Origin: an uncultured Fibrobacter sp.
GTDB lineage: Bacteria > Fibrobacterota > Fibrobacteria > Fibrobacterales > Fibrobacteraceae
DNA: 56,352 nucleotides
Reading direction: 5' to 3'
Assembly: GCA_946414025.1 (NCBI GenBank)
Contig: CAMKMX010000016.1
Coordinates: 1-56,352 of the forward strand
The notes under the pieces are model-generated. The model was not told where the DNA came from. It saw nothing but the letters and a program-made list of their open reading frames with translations, and made no database searches. The position numbers and the translations under genes are program-made. The stretch's first letter is position 1. The number at the start of each line of letters is the position of its first letter. This document shows, piece by piece, positions 25,410 through 34,199 of the stretch.

Positions 25410-26132
25410 ATGAGCCGTATCGACAATCGTAAAAACGACGAGATGAGAAAAATCAAAATGACCACCGGGTTCGTGTCCAGTGCAGATGGTTCCGTGCTTA
25501 TCGAGATGGGACACACACGGGTGCTGTGCAATGCAACGCTTTTACCAGAAGTACCCAAGTGGCTTGCCGGCAAGGGCCGTGGCTGGATTACTGCCGAATA
25601 TTCCCTGCTGCCCCAGAGTACAGGCCAGCGGGTGGAGCGGGAACGGAAGGGCGCCAGCGGACGAACGCAGGAAATTCAGAGACTCGTAGGCCGTTCGCTC
25701 CGCGGAGCCGCTAACCTGAATGCCTTGGGCGAACATGCCCTGGTGGTGGACTGCGACGTGATTGAAGCCGACGGCGGGACCCGTACCGCAAGTATTATCG
25801 GAGGCTTTGTGGCACTGGCTCTCGCCCTCAAGAAGGTGAAGCCTACCATTGAAGTTACGGAACAAGTGCTGCTGCACAACATCAGTGCCATTTCCGTAGG
25901 CGTCATCGACGGAGAACCCCGTCTGGACCTGTGCTACGAAGAAGACAGCCGCGCCGACGTGGACATGAACATCGTGATGCGGGACGCCGCCGAATACATC
26001 GAACTGCAGGGAACCGGCGAACACGCCTCCTTTGACCGCAAGACCCTAGACGCCCTGCTGGCCCTAGGCGAAAAGGCCTGCAAGGAGATCAAGGAAATGC
26101 AAATGTCCTTGATTGGCGGGGAACTGCCTTAA
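25410..26132 (+). CDS. rph: ribonuclease PH
   Basis: This 240-residue protein has the full family length. MSRIDNRKNDEMRKIKMTTGF matches the RNase PH start, and GKGRGWITAEYSLLPQSTGQR, then RVERERKGASGRTQEIQRLVGRSLR, hold the phosphate-binding and tRNA-contacting arginines. DCDVIEADGGTRTASIIGGFVAL is the strongest signature. It trims tRNA 3' ends by phosphorolysis. Monocistronic, closed by the terminator at 26201. Confidence 0.95.
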   Translation: MSRIDNRKNDEMRKIKMTTGFVSSADGSVLIEMGHTRVLCNATLLPEVPKWLAGKGRGWITAEYSLLPQSTGQRVERERKGASGRTQEIQRLVGRSLRGAANLNALGEHALVVDCDVIEADGGTRTASIIGGFVALALALKKVKPTIEVTEQVLLHNISAISVGVIDGEPRLDLCYEEDSRADVDMNIVMRDAAEYIELQGTGEHASFDRKTLDALLALGEKACKEIKEMQMSLIGGELP

Positions 26133-26200
26133 ATAATCCACCTTACGCAGGTTACAAGGCTTTAGTGATGCGGATTATTTTCGTGAGCACCTTCGGTGCA

Positions 26201-26231
26201 TAAAAAGCCGGATGTAAATCCGGCTTTTTAT
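26201..26231. terminator. bidirectional terminator between rph and nuoN
   Basis: TAAAAAGCCGGAT pairs with ATCCGGCTTTTTA around GTAA, 13 bp perfect. A and T runs on both sides suit both convergent transcripts. Confidence 0.85.
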
Positions 26232-26246
26232 GGTTCGAAATGGCGC

Positions 26247-27716
26247 TTACAGCAGAGCGAGGCTCGGGAACACACCCACCACCAGCAAGGCCACGGCCGC
26301 TGCAGCTACGGTAAACTTCAGCATATAGCCAAAGACCGCATTGTCAGCGCACTGGCACTTGCATTCGCAAGTTTTCTTGGCCGGTGCAAACAGCACATAG
26401 GCGATGCGCAGGTAGTAGGCCGCCGCCACCAGAGAAAGACCAAAGCCCGCCGCCGCAATCCAAGACATGCCTGCAGAGAAGGCTCCCGTAAAGAGCACGA
26501 ACTTAGCAAGGAACCCTGCAACAGGAGGGAGCCCGGCCAGCGAGGCAAGGCACACGGCCACCGCCAGCGACACGAAGGGGCGCTTGCGTCCTGCACCCTG
26601 CAAGTCGTCCAGGGTTTCGTTCTTGTCGTCTTTACCTGCCAAATAGGCAACCCCGGTAAGAGCACCGGCAGAGGCCACGGCGTAGGTAATCAAGAAATAG
26701 AACATGGGGCCAAGCTGAACCTTGCCAGAACCGATATAATCGGGCAGCAACACGCCTAGCAGAATAAAGCCCGCATTCATCACGGCGGAAAACGCCAAAA
26801 TACGACGGATAGATTTCTGAGCAAGGCCGCCAAACGCACCGATGGCCATGGACAGAAGGGCGACGATAATCACCATCACGCCCAGGGATTCGGATTGGGA
26901 ACCAATGGTTACCGGTTCGGCCAGGTTCCAGGCAGGAGCGGTATCAGCCTTTGTCACCAGCACAGAGAGCCAAATGGAGCCGAGAGCGGCAAGGGCCGCA
27001 ACCTTCACGACGGCAGCCATAAAGCCCGTAACGGCCACGGCGGCACCGGTATAGACGTCGGCCACCCAGTAGTGAACCGGAGCGGCACCCGCCTTGAACA
27101 GCACGCCGAAAAGCACCATCAGCACACCGATAGCATAAACAGGTTCACGACCCAAGATGACACTAGCGAACAAGCTTGTAGAACCCGTAGCACCGTAAAT
27201 CATGGCCACACCATACAGGAAGATAGCGCTGAAGATGGCTCCCGACACAAAATACTTGAACACACCTTCAGAAGAATTAGTGTTCCTGCGACGGAGCCCT
27301 ACCAGGGCATACACCGGGAAAGAGGTCAACTCCATGGCGATGAACAGGGCCAAGTAATCGATGGCCTGGATCATAAGCAGGGCACCGCCCGTAGCCAAAA
27401 GCATGAGCCCGTAGGGTTCGCCGCCCTTGTGCTTTTCGTGACCCAGAGTCCACTGGATGCCAGAAATACCAAGAAGCGCACAGAAGAGAACCGCTCCGGT
27501 CAACAAGCGACGGACAGGATCCATGGCAAACAGGTTGAAAAGCGTATCCGGAGAAAGAAGCGCACAAGACACCATGGCAAGCGCCACGAAGAATGCAGCT
27601 GACCACGGCAAAACCTTGTGCTTGTTTTCGTCCTTGATAAAGGGTTCCGCGGCAATGGAAACCATGGCCCCGAGAATCACAAGGATTACCGGCATAAGAT
27701 TGATGTAATTACTCAT
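26247..27716 (-). CDS. nuoN: NADH-quinone oxidoreductase subunit N
   Basis: The protein has 489 residues and about 14 membrane helices. IDYLALFIAMELTSFPVYALVGL carries the conserved Glu in the antiporter-like fold, and FGGLAQKSIRRILAFSAVMNAGFILLG holds the Lys/His-bearing broken helix. It is one of three antiporter-type proton pumps in the membrane arm of complex I. It overlaps nuoM by 8 bases and is the last gene of the operon. Confidence 0.93.
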   Translation of the reverse strand: MSNYINLMPVILVILGAMVSIAAEPFIKDENKHKVLPWSAAFFVALAMVSCALLSPDTLFNLFAMDPVRRLLTGAVLFCALLGISGIQWTLGHEKHKGGEPYGLMLLATGGALLMIQAIDYLALFIAMELTSFPVYALVGLRRRNTNSSEGVFKYFVSGAIFSAIFLYGVAMIYGATGSTSLFASVILGREPVYAIGVLMVLFGVLFKAGAAPVHYWVADVYTGAAVAVTGFMAAVVKVAALAALGSIWLSVLVTKADTAPAWNLAEPVTIGSQSESLGVMVIIVALLSMAIGAFGGLAQKSIRRILAFSAVMNAGFILLGVLLPDYIGSGKVQLGPMFYFLITYAVASAGALTGVAYLAGKDDKNETLDDLQGAGRKRPFVSLAVAVCLASLAGLPPVAGFLAKFVLFTGAFSAGMSWIAAAGFGLSLVAAAYYLRIAYVLFAPAKKTCECKCQCADNAVFGYMLKFTVAAAAVALLVVGVFPSLALL

Positions 27717-29463
27717 TTTCGGATGCCTCCGTCTTTTCAGTTTCTACCGCAGGCGGTTCAGCCCCTGCCGCAGAAGAATCCGTACCCACCGCAGCCGCTT
27801 GTTCCTCGGCCGCTCCCTGAGCCTCGACGGAATCCTCCGCCGCTTCAGAAGCGGCCACGGCGGAATCCACGGCCAGAGTTTCAGACTGAATCTGGGCAAT
27901 CAAGGCCTTGCGTTCTTCTTCCGTAAATCCGGAAGCGGCGAGAGTGGAATCCAGCTCCCGCAATTCTTCGGCAGTCATGGGCTGTTCCGCAGGTTCTGCG
28001 ACCTCCTCTACAACTTCCGTCGTCGATTCTTCGATAATTCCCTCGTCGAACAGGTGCAAGGAATTGGTCACGAATGCGGGGTGCAGACCGAAGGCCAGAA
28101 GCAGCGCCAGCATGGAACCGAAGGCAACCCCTTCCAGGGCCGTGGTCCTTGTACCTTCCTGGTACTCACGGGCGGGCTTGCCGAAGATAACCTTCTGGAC
28201 AAAGCGGAGCACGTAAGTGGCCGAAAGAATCAGGCAGAAACCGCCCACCAATGCAGGCAGGGGTCCCAAATCCCACAGGGAAAGGAGCACTGTAAATTCG
28301 CCCACGAATCCGGCAGTACCGGGAACGGCGAGAGCCATGACGCCAGCCGCACCGAAGAGGAAGCTGAACACGGGATTCTTTGAAGAAAGACCGCCCATTT
28401 CGTTGATATTGCGGGTGCCGGTCATGCGTTCGGCAACGCCCATCAAGAAATACTGGACACCGGCAGAAATACCGTGGGCCACCAGAAGCACCAACACCGC
28501 GGGGAGCATGGCTTCGGAAAGGCTGAAGACACCTGCCACCGCAAAGCCCAGGTGGCTCATGGAACTATAGGCCAAGAGCCTCTTGCCGTCGGTAGCCCGG
28601 AGCGCCATGAGGGCTCCATAAATCGCCGTACCGAGGCCAAGCCACATAAGGCCAGAAATGTAATTCAAGTTCAAGGGGAATATGGGCAAGACCCAGGCGA
28701 TAAAGCCGAACACGCCCGCCTTGCTCATGGCACCCGTAAGGATTGCAGACAGAGGTGCAGGAGCTTCGGCATAGGTAATGGCTTGCCAACCATGGAAGGG
28801 GAAGATAGGAGTCTTCACCAAGAAGGCAAGCAAGAAACTGAGCATCACCAGGGTCTGGGTATCTGCAGGCAAACTCTGGATAGCCACCGCCATAGAGAGC
28901 AACAGGGAATTGTCGGCTATGGTCAGCAAGTACCAGAGGGCCACCATCATGGGAGCAGAGCCCACCAGAGTGTAGATGGCAAATGTCATGGCCGCCGTAG
29001 TCCTCTTTTCGCCACCGAAAGCCGCAATCAGGATTGCCGCAGGAATCACCATGGCTTCGAAGAAGAAGAAGAACAGCACGGCGTCTGCCGCAAGGAAGGT
29101 TCCGTTCATGGCGCCCATCAAGGCGAAGATGCCGATGGCGAAATTGCGGTAGCTCTTGCCTGTAATGCAACGGGCAGAAATCAGTGCCACCAGGGAAAGA
29201 CCGCAAGAAAGGAACACCATCCAGGCGCCCAAGCCGTGGGCGTAGAGGTAGTAGTAAACCGGGCCGCGGGTTCCCGGAATGTGGAACCATTCCACAGGGG
29301 TGGTCGCCTGGTTACCCGTGACAATCAAGGCCACGGACATGGCCGCAAAGGCCACACCCATGAGGATTGCCATGCGGGAAGACGCACTGGAGTCTTCCTT
29401 GGAGTTGAGCACCATCAGGATGGCGGCAACAAAGGGAGCAATAACGAGAAGATTTAACAACAT
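27709..29463 (-). CDS. nuoM: NADH-quinone oxidoreductase subunit M with acidic tail
   Basis: The protein has 584 residues. The first 470 or so are a normal NuoM with about 14 helices; LVKTPIFPFHGWQAITYAEAP and LLAYSSMSHLGFAVAG hold the conserved pump residues (Lys, His). The last 110 residues are not membrane: they are Ala/Glu-rich and acidic (STTEVVEEVAEPAEQP to EKTEASENE), with a short helical part (MTAEELRELDSTLAASG). I know no such tail in standard NuoM. It should project into one of the aqueous compartments. It shares one base with nuoL. Confidence 0.93.
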   Translation of the reverse strand: MLLNLLVIAPFVAAILMVLNSKEDSSASSRMAILMGVAFAAMSVALIVTGNQATTPVEWFHIPGTRGPVYYYLYAHGLGAWMVFLSCGLSLVALISARCITGKSYRNFAIGIFALMGAMNGTFLAADAVLFFFFFEAMVIPAAILIAAFGGEKRTTAAMTFAIYTLVGSAPMMVALWYLLTIADNSLLLSMAVAIQSLPADTQTLVMLSFLLAFLVKTPIFPFHGWQAITYAEAPAPLSAILTGAMSKAGVFGFIAWVLPIFPLNLNYISGLMWLGLGTAIYGALMALRATDGKRLLAYSSMSHLGFAVAGVFSLSEAMLPAVLVLLVAHGISAGVQYFLMGVAERMTGTRNINEMGGLSSKNPVFSFLFGAAGVMALAVPGTAGFVGEFTVLLSLWDLGPLPALVGGFCLILSATYVLRFVQKVIFGKPAREYQEGTRTTALEGVAFGSMLALLLAFGLHPAFVTNSLHLFDEGIIEESTTEVVEEVAEPAEQPMTAEELRELDSTLAASGFTEEERKALIAQIQSETLAVDSAVAASEAAEDSVEAQGAAEEQAAAVGTDSSAAGAEPPAVETEKTEASENE

Positions 29464-31418
29464 TAGACGAGTCCTCCCGAGAAAATGACCAGCATTACAA
29501 GGAGTGCAACCCCTGCAACGCTAAACGAGAGCTGGAGACGAACCTTGCGGACCTGGAGGATAGACGCCCCGTCGCCGAGAATTTCTACGATGGCGGCAAT
29601 GGTCCACTGGATTGCCTGCAGTACCTTTTCCACCACCACGTCGCAGAACCAGGCCAGAATGTTCACACCGGCAATGAATGCGCAGTGGATGTAGTCCCAA
29701 AGGAACGTCCAAGAAGCGGCGCTGCCTTCGGGAACCGTAGAGGCTCCCTTGACACCGATGATACGGGCGCGGCTAAATACCTTCCAGGCGATGTACATAC
29801 CGCCGAGGGCGGCCAGCGTGCCGAGAGCGGCAAAGATGACCGGGTTCACGTGGGCGGCAGGATTTGCCGCCAGGTAAAGAGCCTGGGCCTGCCCCACCAC
29901 AGAAGCCATGCTGTCGCGGAAGAAGGTAAGGCCAATGGAATCAGCCCACAGGTAACCGGAGAAGATTGCACCGAAGGCGAGAATCACCATGGGGAACAGC
30001 ATCACAGCCGGAGCCTCGTGGATATGTTCCTCGGTTTCCTTATCACCGCGATATTTGCCAAAGAAGGTCATGATAATCAGGCGGCCCATATAGACCGCGG
30101 TAATCACCGCCGTGGCAAGACCCACCACATAAACGATGGGGCCAAGAATGGGGCCACTCACGAAAATGCGTTCCAGGATCAAGTCCTTGGACCAGAAGCC
30201 CGCAAAGCCGGGGAACCCGACAATGGCGAGGAAGGCAAAAATCATGACGCAGGCCGTCACGGGAGTCTTGTTGATAAGCCCGCCCATACGGCGCATATCC
30301 TGCTCCCCAGCGAGGGAATGGATAACCGCACCGGCCCCAAGGAACAAGGCCGCCTTGAAGAAAGCATGGGTAAACACATGGAAAATAGAAGCATCAAAGG
30401 CACAGACGCCTGCCGCCATGAACATGTAGCCCAACTGGGAAATAGTGGAGTAGGCCAGAACCTTCTTGATGTCGTTTTGCAGAAGGCCAGCGATAGCCGC
30501 CCAGAGGGCCGTGAACATGCCCACGAAAACGATAATCAAGAGCACATGCTCCAGCAGGCAGAACATCATCGAGAGACGGGCCAGCAGGTAAACACCGCTG
30601 GTCACCATGGTGGCCGCATGAATAAGGGCGGACACGGGGGTCGGACCCGCCATGGCGTCGGGAAGCCATGTCAACAGGGGAATTTGGGCCGACTTGCCAG
30701 TGCAACCGATAAAGAAGAGGAGTCCTGCAAGAGAAAGGGGCAGAACCAGTTCCACAACTTCGCCGGCGCCAATCACCATGTTGATGAAAGCGGCAAGGCC
30801 GTCGTAGTTCAACAGGCTGGAGCCACCGATAGTCACAAGGGTAAGCATGCCCAGCAAGAACCCGATATCGCCCACGCGGTTCACGATAAAGGCCTTGTTG
30901 GCCGCCTTGCAGTTCTTGATGTCCTGATTCCAGAAGCCGATGAGCAGGTAAGAGCAGAGGCCCACGCCTTCCCAACCGAGGAAGGTGAGAAGCAGGCTGT
31001 CGGCAAGCACCAGCACCACCATGCTGAACAGGAACAGGTTGATGTAGGCGAAGAACCTGGCAAAGCCACGGTCGCCGTGCATGTAACCGATGGAGTACAT
31101 GGCGATGAGGGAGCCGATTCCCGTAACGAACAGGAGCATGATGCGGGAAAGTCCATCGAACAGGAAACCGATATCCGCCCGGAACAGGGGAATATCAATC
31201 CAGTTGCAGAGGGTTTCCCTGAACCCGGCCTCGGGCATGCTGCAGGCAAGGATTGCCACCACGGCAAAGGAGAGCGCCGGGAACAACACCGCGAGAGTCC
31301 CGACGAGACCTTCGGAGGGGCCCTTCTTTGCGCCCGAAGAAACCACGGCGATGGTTCCCAGAAGGATAGTACCGATCAGGGGGAAAAGAGGAATAAACCA
31401 AAGTGGTAAATGTGTCAT
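29463..31418 (-). CDS. nuoL: NADH-quinone oxidoreductase subunit L
   Basis: The protein has 651 residues. LTFLGWEGVGLCSYLLIGFW near residue 145, QIPLLTWLPDAMAGPTPVSALIHAATMVTSGVYLLAR near 240, and DIKKVLAYSTISQLGYM near 320 are the NuoL antiporter signatures. A long lateral helix and final membrane segment follow (VEILGDGASILQVRKVRLQLSFSVAG). It is the most distal proton pump of complex I. Three bases separate it from nuoK. Confidence 0.95.
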   Translation of the reverse strand: MTHLPLWFIPLFPLIGTILLGTIAVVSSGAKKGPSEGLVGTLAVLFPALSFAVVAILACSMPEAGFRETLCNWIDIPLFRADIGFLFDGLSRIMLLFVTGIGSLIAMYSIGYMHGDRGFARFFAYINLFLFSMVVLVLADSLLLTFLGWEGVGLCSYLLIGFWNQDIKNCKAANKAFIVNRVGDIGFLLGMLTLVTIGGSSLLNYDGLAAFINMVIGAGEVVELVLPLSLAGLLFFIGCTGKSAQIPLLTWLPDAMAGPTPVSALIHAATMVTSGVYLLARLSMMFCLLEHVLLIIVFVGMFTALWAAIAGLLQNDIKKVLAYSTISQLGYMFMAAGVCAFDASIFHVFTHAFFKAALFLGAGAVIHSLAGEQDMRRMGGLINKTPVTACVMIFAFLAIVGFPGFAGFWSKDLILERIFVSGPILGPIVYVVGLATAVITAVYMGRLIIMTFFGKYRGDKETEEHIHEAPAVMLFPMVILAFGAIFSGYLWADSIGLTFFRDSMASVVGQAQALYLAANPAAHVNPVIFAALGTLAALGGMYIAWKVFSRARIIGVKGASTVPEGSAASWTFLWDYIHCAFIAGVNILAWFCDVVVEKVLQAIQWTIAAIVEILGDGASILQVRKVRLQLSFSVAGVALLVMLVIFSGGLV

Positions 31419-31421
31419 AGC

Positions 31422-31736
31422 CTACCCCTTCATATCCGAATAAGAATCCGCATCAACGCTTTCCTTGTTACGGAAAATCATGATGACCATGGCAAAGCCC
31501 ACGCAGGCCTCGGCCGCCGCCACCGCTATGGAGAACAGCGGCACAATCTGGCCCGTAACGCTAGCCTCTGCAGGGAGCGTCTTTGCAAAGCCCACAAAGG
31601 AGAGGTTCACGGCGTTCAAAGCCAGTTCTACGCCCATGAGCACAAAGAACAGGTTGCGGCGGGCAACGGCGACGATGATGCCGATGGCGAAAATCACCAG
31701 GGCAAGAATCTGGATGTATAACGGTTGGAGTTCCAT
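31422..31736 (-). CDS. nuoK: NADH-quinone oxidoreductase subunit K
   Basis: The protein has 104 residues and three membrane helices. FVLMGVELALNAVNLSFVGFA contains the conserved membrane Glu, and FSIAVAAAEACVGFAMVIMIF the second one. It lies in the core of the proton path. One-base overlap with nuoJ. Confidence 0.95.
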   Translation of the reverse strand: MELQPLYIQILALVIFAIGIIVAVARRNLFFVLMGVELALNAVNLSFVGFAKTLPAEASVTGQIVPLFSIAVAAAEACVGFAMVIMIFRNKESVDADSYSDMKG

Positions 31737-32278
31737 CAGTGCTTATCCTCCGTATTTTCGCTAATCACAGAACCAAGGTGTCTCTTGGCAAGGAAGATGG
31801 CCGCCACCATCGCCGAAAGCAACAGCACGCCAATCACCTCGAACAAAAGGAAATACCCGGGGCCCGTAGAGGCCATGTTGAACAGGGTTTCCGAAGTCAC
31901 CTTCACGGAACCTGCCACAGTTGCAGAATCAAATGTCATGGTGGAACGCAGCAAGGCAAAGCCCACCATGGCGGCAAGAACAAGAACGGCGGGGATAATA
32001 AAGAAGGACACCCCGTCGAACATGGGGGTCCGCTTATCCTTGGCACCGTTCAGCACCATAATCACGAAGGTCACGAGCATCATAATAGCGCCCGCATAGA
32101 CCATAATCTGGACAACTCCCAAGAAGGGGCTGCCTACAAGGCCGTAGATGCCGGCCAGGGAGACCATGGACACCACCAGGGAAAGAGCGCCGTACAGAGG
32201 ATGCCTAGAGAGGAGCACGCAAAGGGCGGCCCCTACGGCAATCACGGCGAGAATAATAAAGTAAACGAGAGCGAGCAT
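31736..32278 (-). CDS. nuoJ: NADH-quinone oxidoreductase subunit J
   Basis: The protein has 180 residues and five membrane helices. HPLYGALSLVVSMVSLAGIYGLVGSPFLGVVQIMVYAGAIMMLVTFVIMVLN is the classic NuoJ core, including the pi-bulge helix. One-base overlaps on both sides (TAATG type) suggest translational coupling. Confidence 0.95.
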   Translation of the reverse strand: MLALVYFIILAVIAVGAALCVLLSRHPLYGALSLVVSMVSLAGIYGLVGSPFLGVVQIMVYAGAIMMLVTFVIMVLNGAKDKRTPMFDGVSFFIIPAVLVLAAMVGFALLRSTMTFDSATVAGSVKVTSETLFNMASTGPGYFLLFEVIGVLLLSAMVAAIFLAKRHLGSVISENTEDKH

Positions 32279-32844
32279 TACTTAACCTCCATTCCCCAGG
32301 TTTCCAGAGCCTGCTTGTTCAGAGTCCCGCCAGGAGCCTTCTGGCTCTGCTCGTCTTCGGGATAGTCGGCAGGATTCCAGTTGGTCAAATCGAAAAGACT
32401 GGATACAAATTCGTCGCGGGTGCGATGTTCGAAACTGATTACCTTGGTATCCATACGGAGCGCATCTACCGGGCAAGCCTCGACGCAGAGACCGCAGAAC
32501 ACGCAGGTCAAGTGGTCGATGTCAAAGCGCATCACCCGCTTTTCGATACGGGGATCGTCACTCTGGGTAGCCTCGATAAAAATGCAGTGAGCAGGGCAAG
32601 CCGCAGCACACATGCCGCAGGCCACGCAACGGGGAGTCCCATCGGGGCGAAGCATCAGGCGGTGCTTGGCACGATAGGTGTTGCGCACTTCGGGCTGGCC
32701 TTCGGGGTAAGAGATGGTAGGCAGGCTGTCGTAGTCGAAAAGACCGCGGGCAGCGTGCTTGAGTGTTGTCCACAGACCGCGAATGGCCTCAAAGATATAG
32801 AGGCGTTCACCCAGGGTCATGGGTTTCTGTCTGATAATGCGCAT
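32278..32844 (-). CDS. nuoI: NADH-quinone oxidoreductase subunit I (two 4Fe-4S clusters)
   Basis: The protein has 188 residues. Two complete ferredoxin motifs are visible: CVACGMCAAACPAHC and CVFCGLCVEACPVDAL. An N-terminal amphipathic helix is present. It passes electrons from NuoG to the N2 cluster on NuoB. One-base overlaps with nuoH and nuoJ. Confidence 0.95.
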   Translation of the reverse strand: MRIIRQKPMTLGERLYIFEAIRGLWTTLKHAARGLFDYDSLPTISYPEGQPEVRNTYRAKHRLMLRPDGTPRCVACGMCAAACPAHCIFIEATQSDDPRIEKRVMRFDIDHLTCVFCGLCVEACPVDALRMDTKVISFEHRTRDEFVSSLFDLTNWNPADYPEDEQSQKAPGGTLNKQALETWGMEVK

Positions 32845-34199
32845 TAGTTACCCCCTACGAGTTTGGCGATGACCGCTGTCACCACGAGGTTGATGAGGGC
32901 GATATTCAAGATAATCTTCCAGCCGAGATGCATCACGTGGTCATAGCGGAAGCGAGGCAGAGTCCAGCGGACCCAAATCCACACCCAGCAGAAGAACACG
33001 CTCTTGACCACAAGCACCAGCAGGTGGATAAGGGCCGTGCCCACGGCAGTAGCAAGGCTACCCACGGCAAAGCCGTTCACCACGAAGTTCGCGGGATTGT
33101 AGAACAGCCAGGCACAGACGCCCAGGGCGACAAACACCACGACGGCCACCCAGGCGATGAGCTTGTAAAGCTTGTATTCCTGCAAGATTTCCATCTTGTT
33201 GGACTGGGCACGCTTGGCAAGCTTTGCGGAATAGCGGTAAATCAAGTGGAGGAACGCAAGAGCGAGGAAGGCGAGCACGCCAAAGAGGATGGCGAGAGAG
33301 CCTCCCATGTGGGCCTGCATGGTTTCCGTCGTCACGAAAGGCACGGAGTAGCCGCCCAAGAAGAGGGTCGCGATGAGGAAGCTGTTGATGCAGATGTGGG
33401 AATATTCACCCATGTAGAACAAGCCGAACTGCATGGCACCATATTCGGTATGGTAACCGGCAACCAGTTCCGGTTCGCCTTCGGCCACGTCAAAGGGAGC
33501 GCGGCCCGTTTCGGCGATGCTTGCAATCAAGAAGCAGAAGAAGGCCACCGGCTGGACCACAATGCCCCAGGCGTGGTGTTCCTGCCAGTTCACGATATCG
33601 GTCAGGTTGAAGGAGCCTGCAAGGAGCAGGATGCCCATCATGGAAAGACCGAGACAGACTTCGTAGCTGATGGTCATGGAACTGGTACGGAGCGCTCCCA
33701 AGAAGCTGTACTTGGACTTGGACGCCCAACCGGCCAGCACGGCACCGTAAGCCGAAAGTGAGGAAAGGCCGAACAGCAGGAGCACGCCCACGTCGGAATC
33801 CACGATGGAACCCGCAATGCGGACCGTCTTGCCACCCCATTCAAAGACCATGGGGCCAAACCAGGGAATCACGCAGGGGCTTAAGAAAACGATAGCGAAG
33901 GGAATGGCAGGCGCCACGTAGTACAGGAACTTGTTTGCGCCCTTGGGAGCGAACATTTCCTTGAAGAACAGCTTGGTGCCGTCGCACATGTTCTGCACAT
34001 ACCCCAGCAAACGGATCTTTCCGAAATAGGGAATCTTGATATAGGAACGGTTCGGGCCCTGACGGTCTTGCATAAAGCCAGCGCCGCGGCGTTCCATAGG
34101 AATAAGCAACAGGATGTAAAGGACCGGCACAAAGCAGAAAGCGAACTTTCCGATAGTGATCAGCCATTCCACCCAGGTCTTGGATTCAATAATATCCAT
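32844..34199 (-). CDS. nuoH: NADH-quinone oxidoreductase subunit H
   Basis: The protein has 451 residues and about nine helices. MERRGAGFMQDRQGPNR and AETGRAPFDVAEGEPELVAGYHTEYGAMQFGLFYMGEY are unmistakable and line the quinone chamber. It is longer than the usual 330 or so because of about 100 extra residues after the core: RYSAKLAKRAQSNKMEILQEYKLYKLIAWVAVV and more membrane segments, before the final RWTLPRFRYDHVMHLGWK. The insert lies in the region before the last helices. Confidence 0.94.
   Translation of the reverse strand: MDIIESKTWVEWLITIGKFAFCFVPVLYILLLIPMERRGAGFMQDRQGPNRSYIKIPYFGKIRLLGYVQNMCDGTKLFFKEMFAPKGANKFLYYVAPAIPFAIVFLSPCVIPWFGPMVFEWGGKTVRIAGSIVDSDVGVLLLFGLSSLSAYGAVLAGWASKSKYSFLGALRTSSMTISYEVCLGLSMMGILLLAGSFNLTDIVNWQEHHAWGIVVQPVAFFCFLIASIAETGRAPFDVAEGEPELVAGYHTEYGAMQFGLFYMGEYSHICINSFLIATLFLGGYSVPFVTTETMQAHMGGSLAILFGVLAFLALAFLHLIYRYSAKLAKRAQSNKMEILQEYKLYKLIAWVAVVVFVALGVCAWLFYNPANFVVNGFAVGSLATAVGTALIHLLVLVVKSVFFCWVWIWVRWTLPRFRYDHVMHLGWKIILNIALINLVVTAVIAKLVGGN

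Noticed and set aside
29685..31409. Plus-strand open frame of 574 codons opposite nuoL
   Set aside because: nuoL is unmistakable on the minus strand. The frame is a charged, His-rich shadow with no ribosome-binding site.
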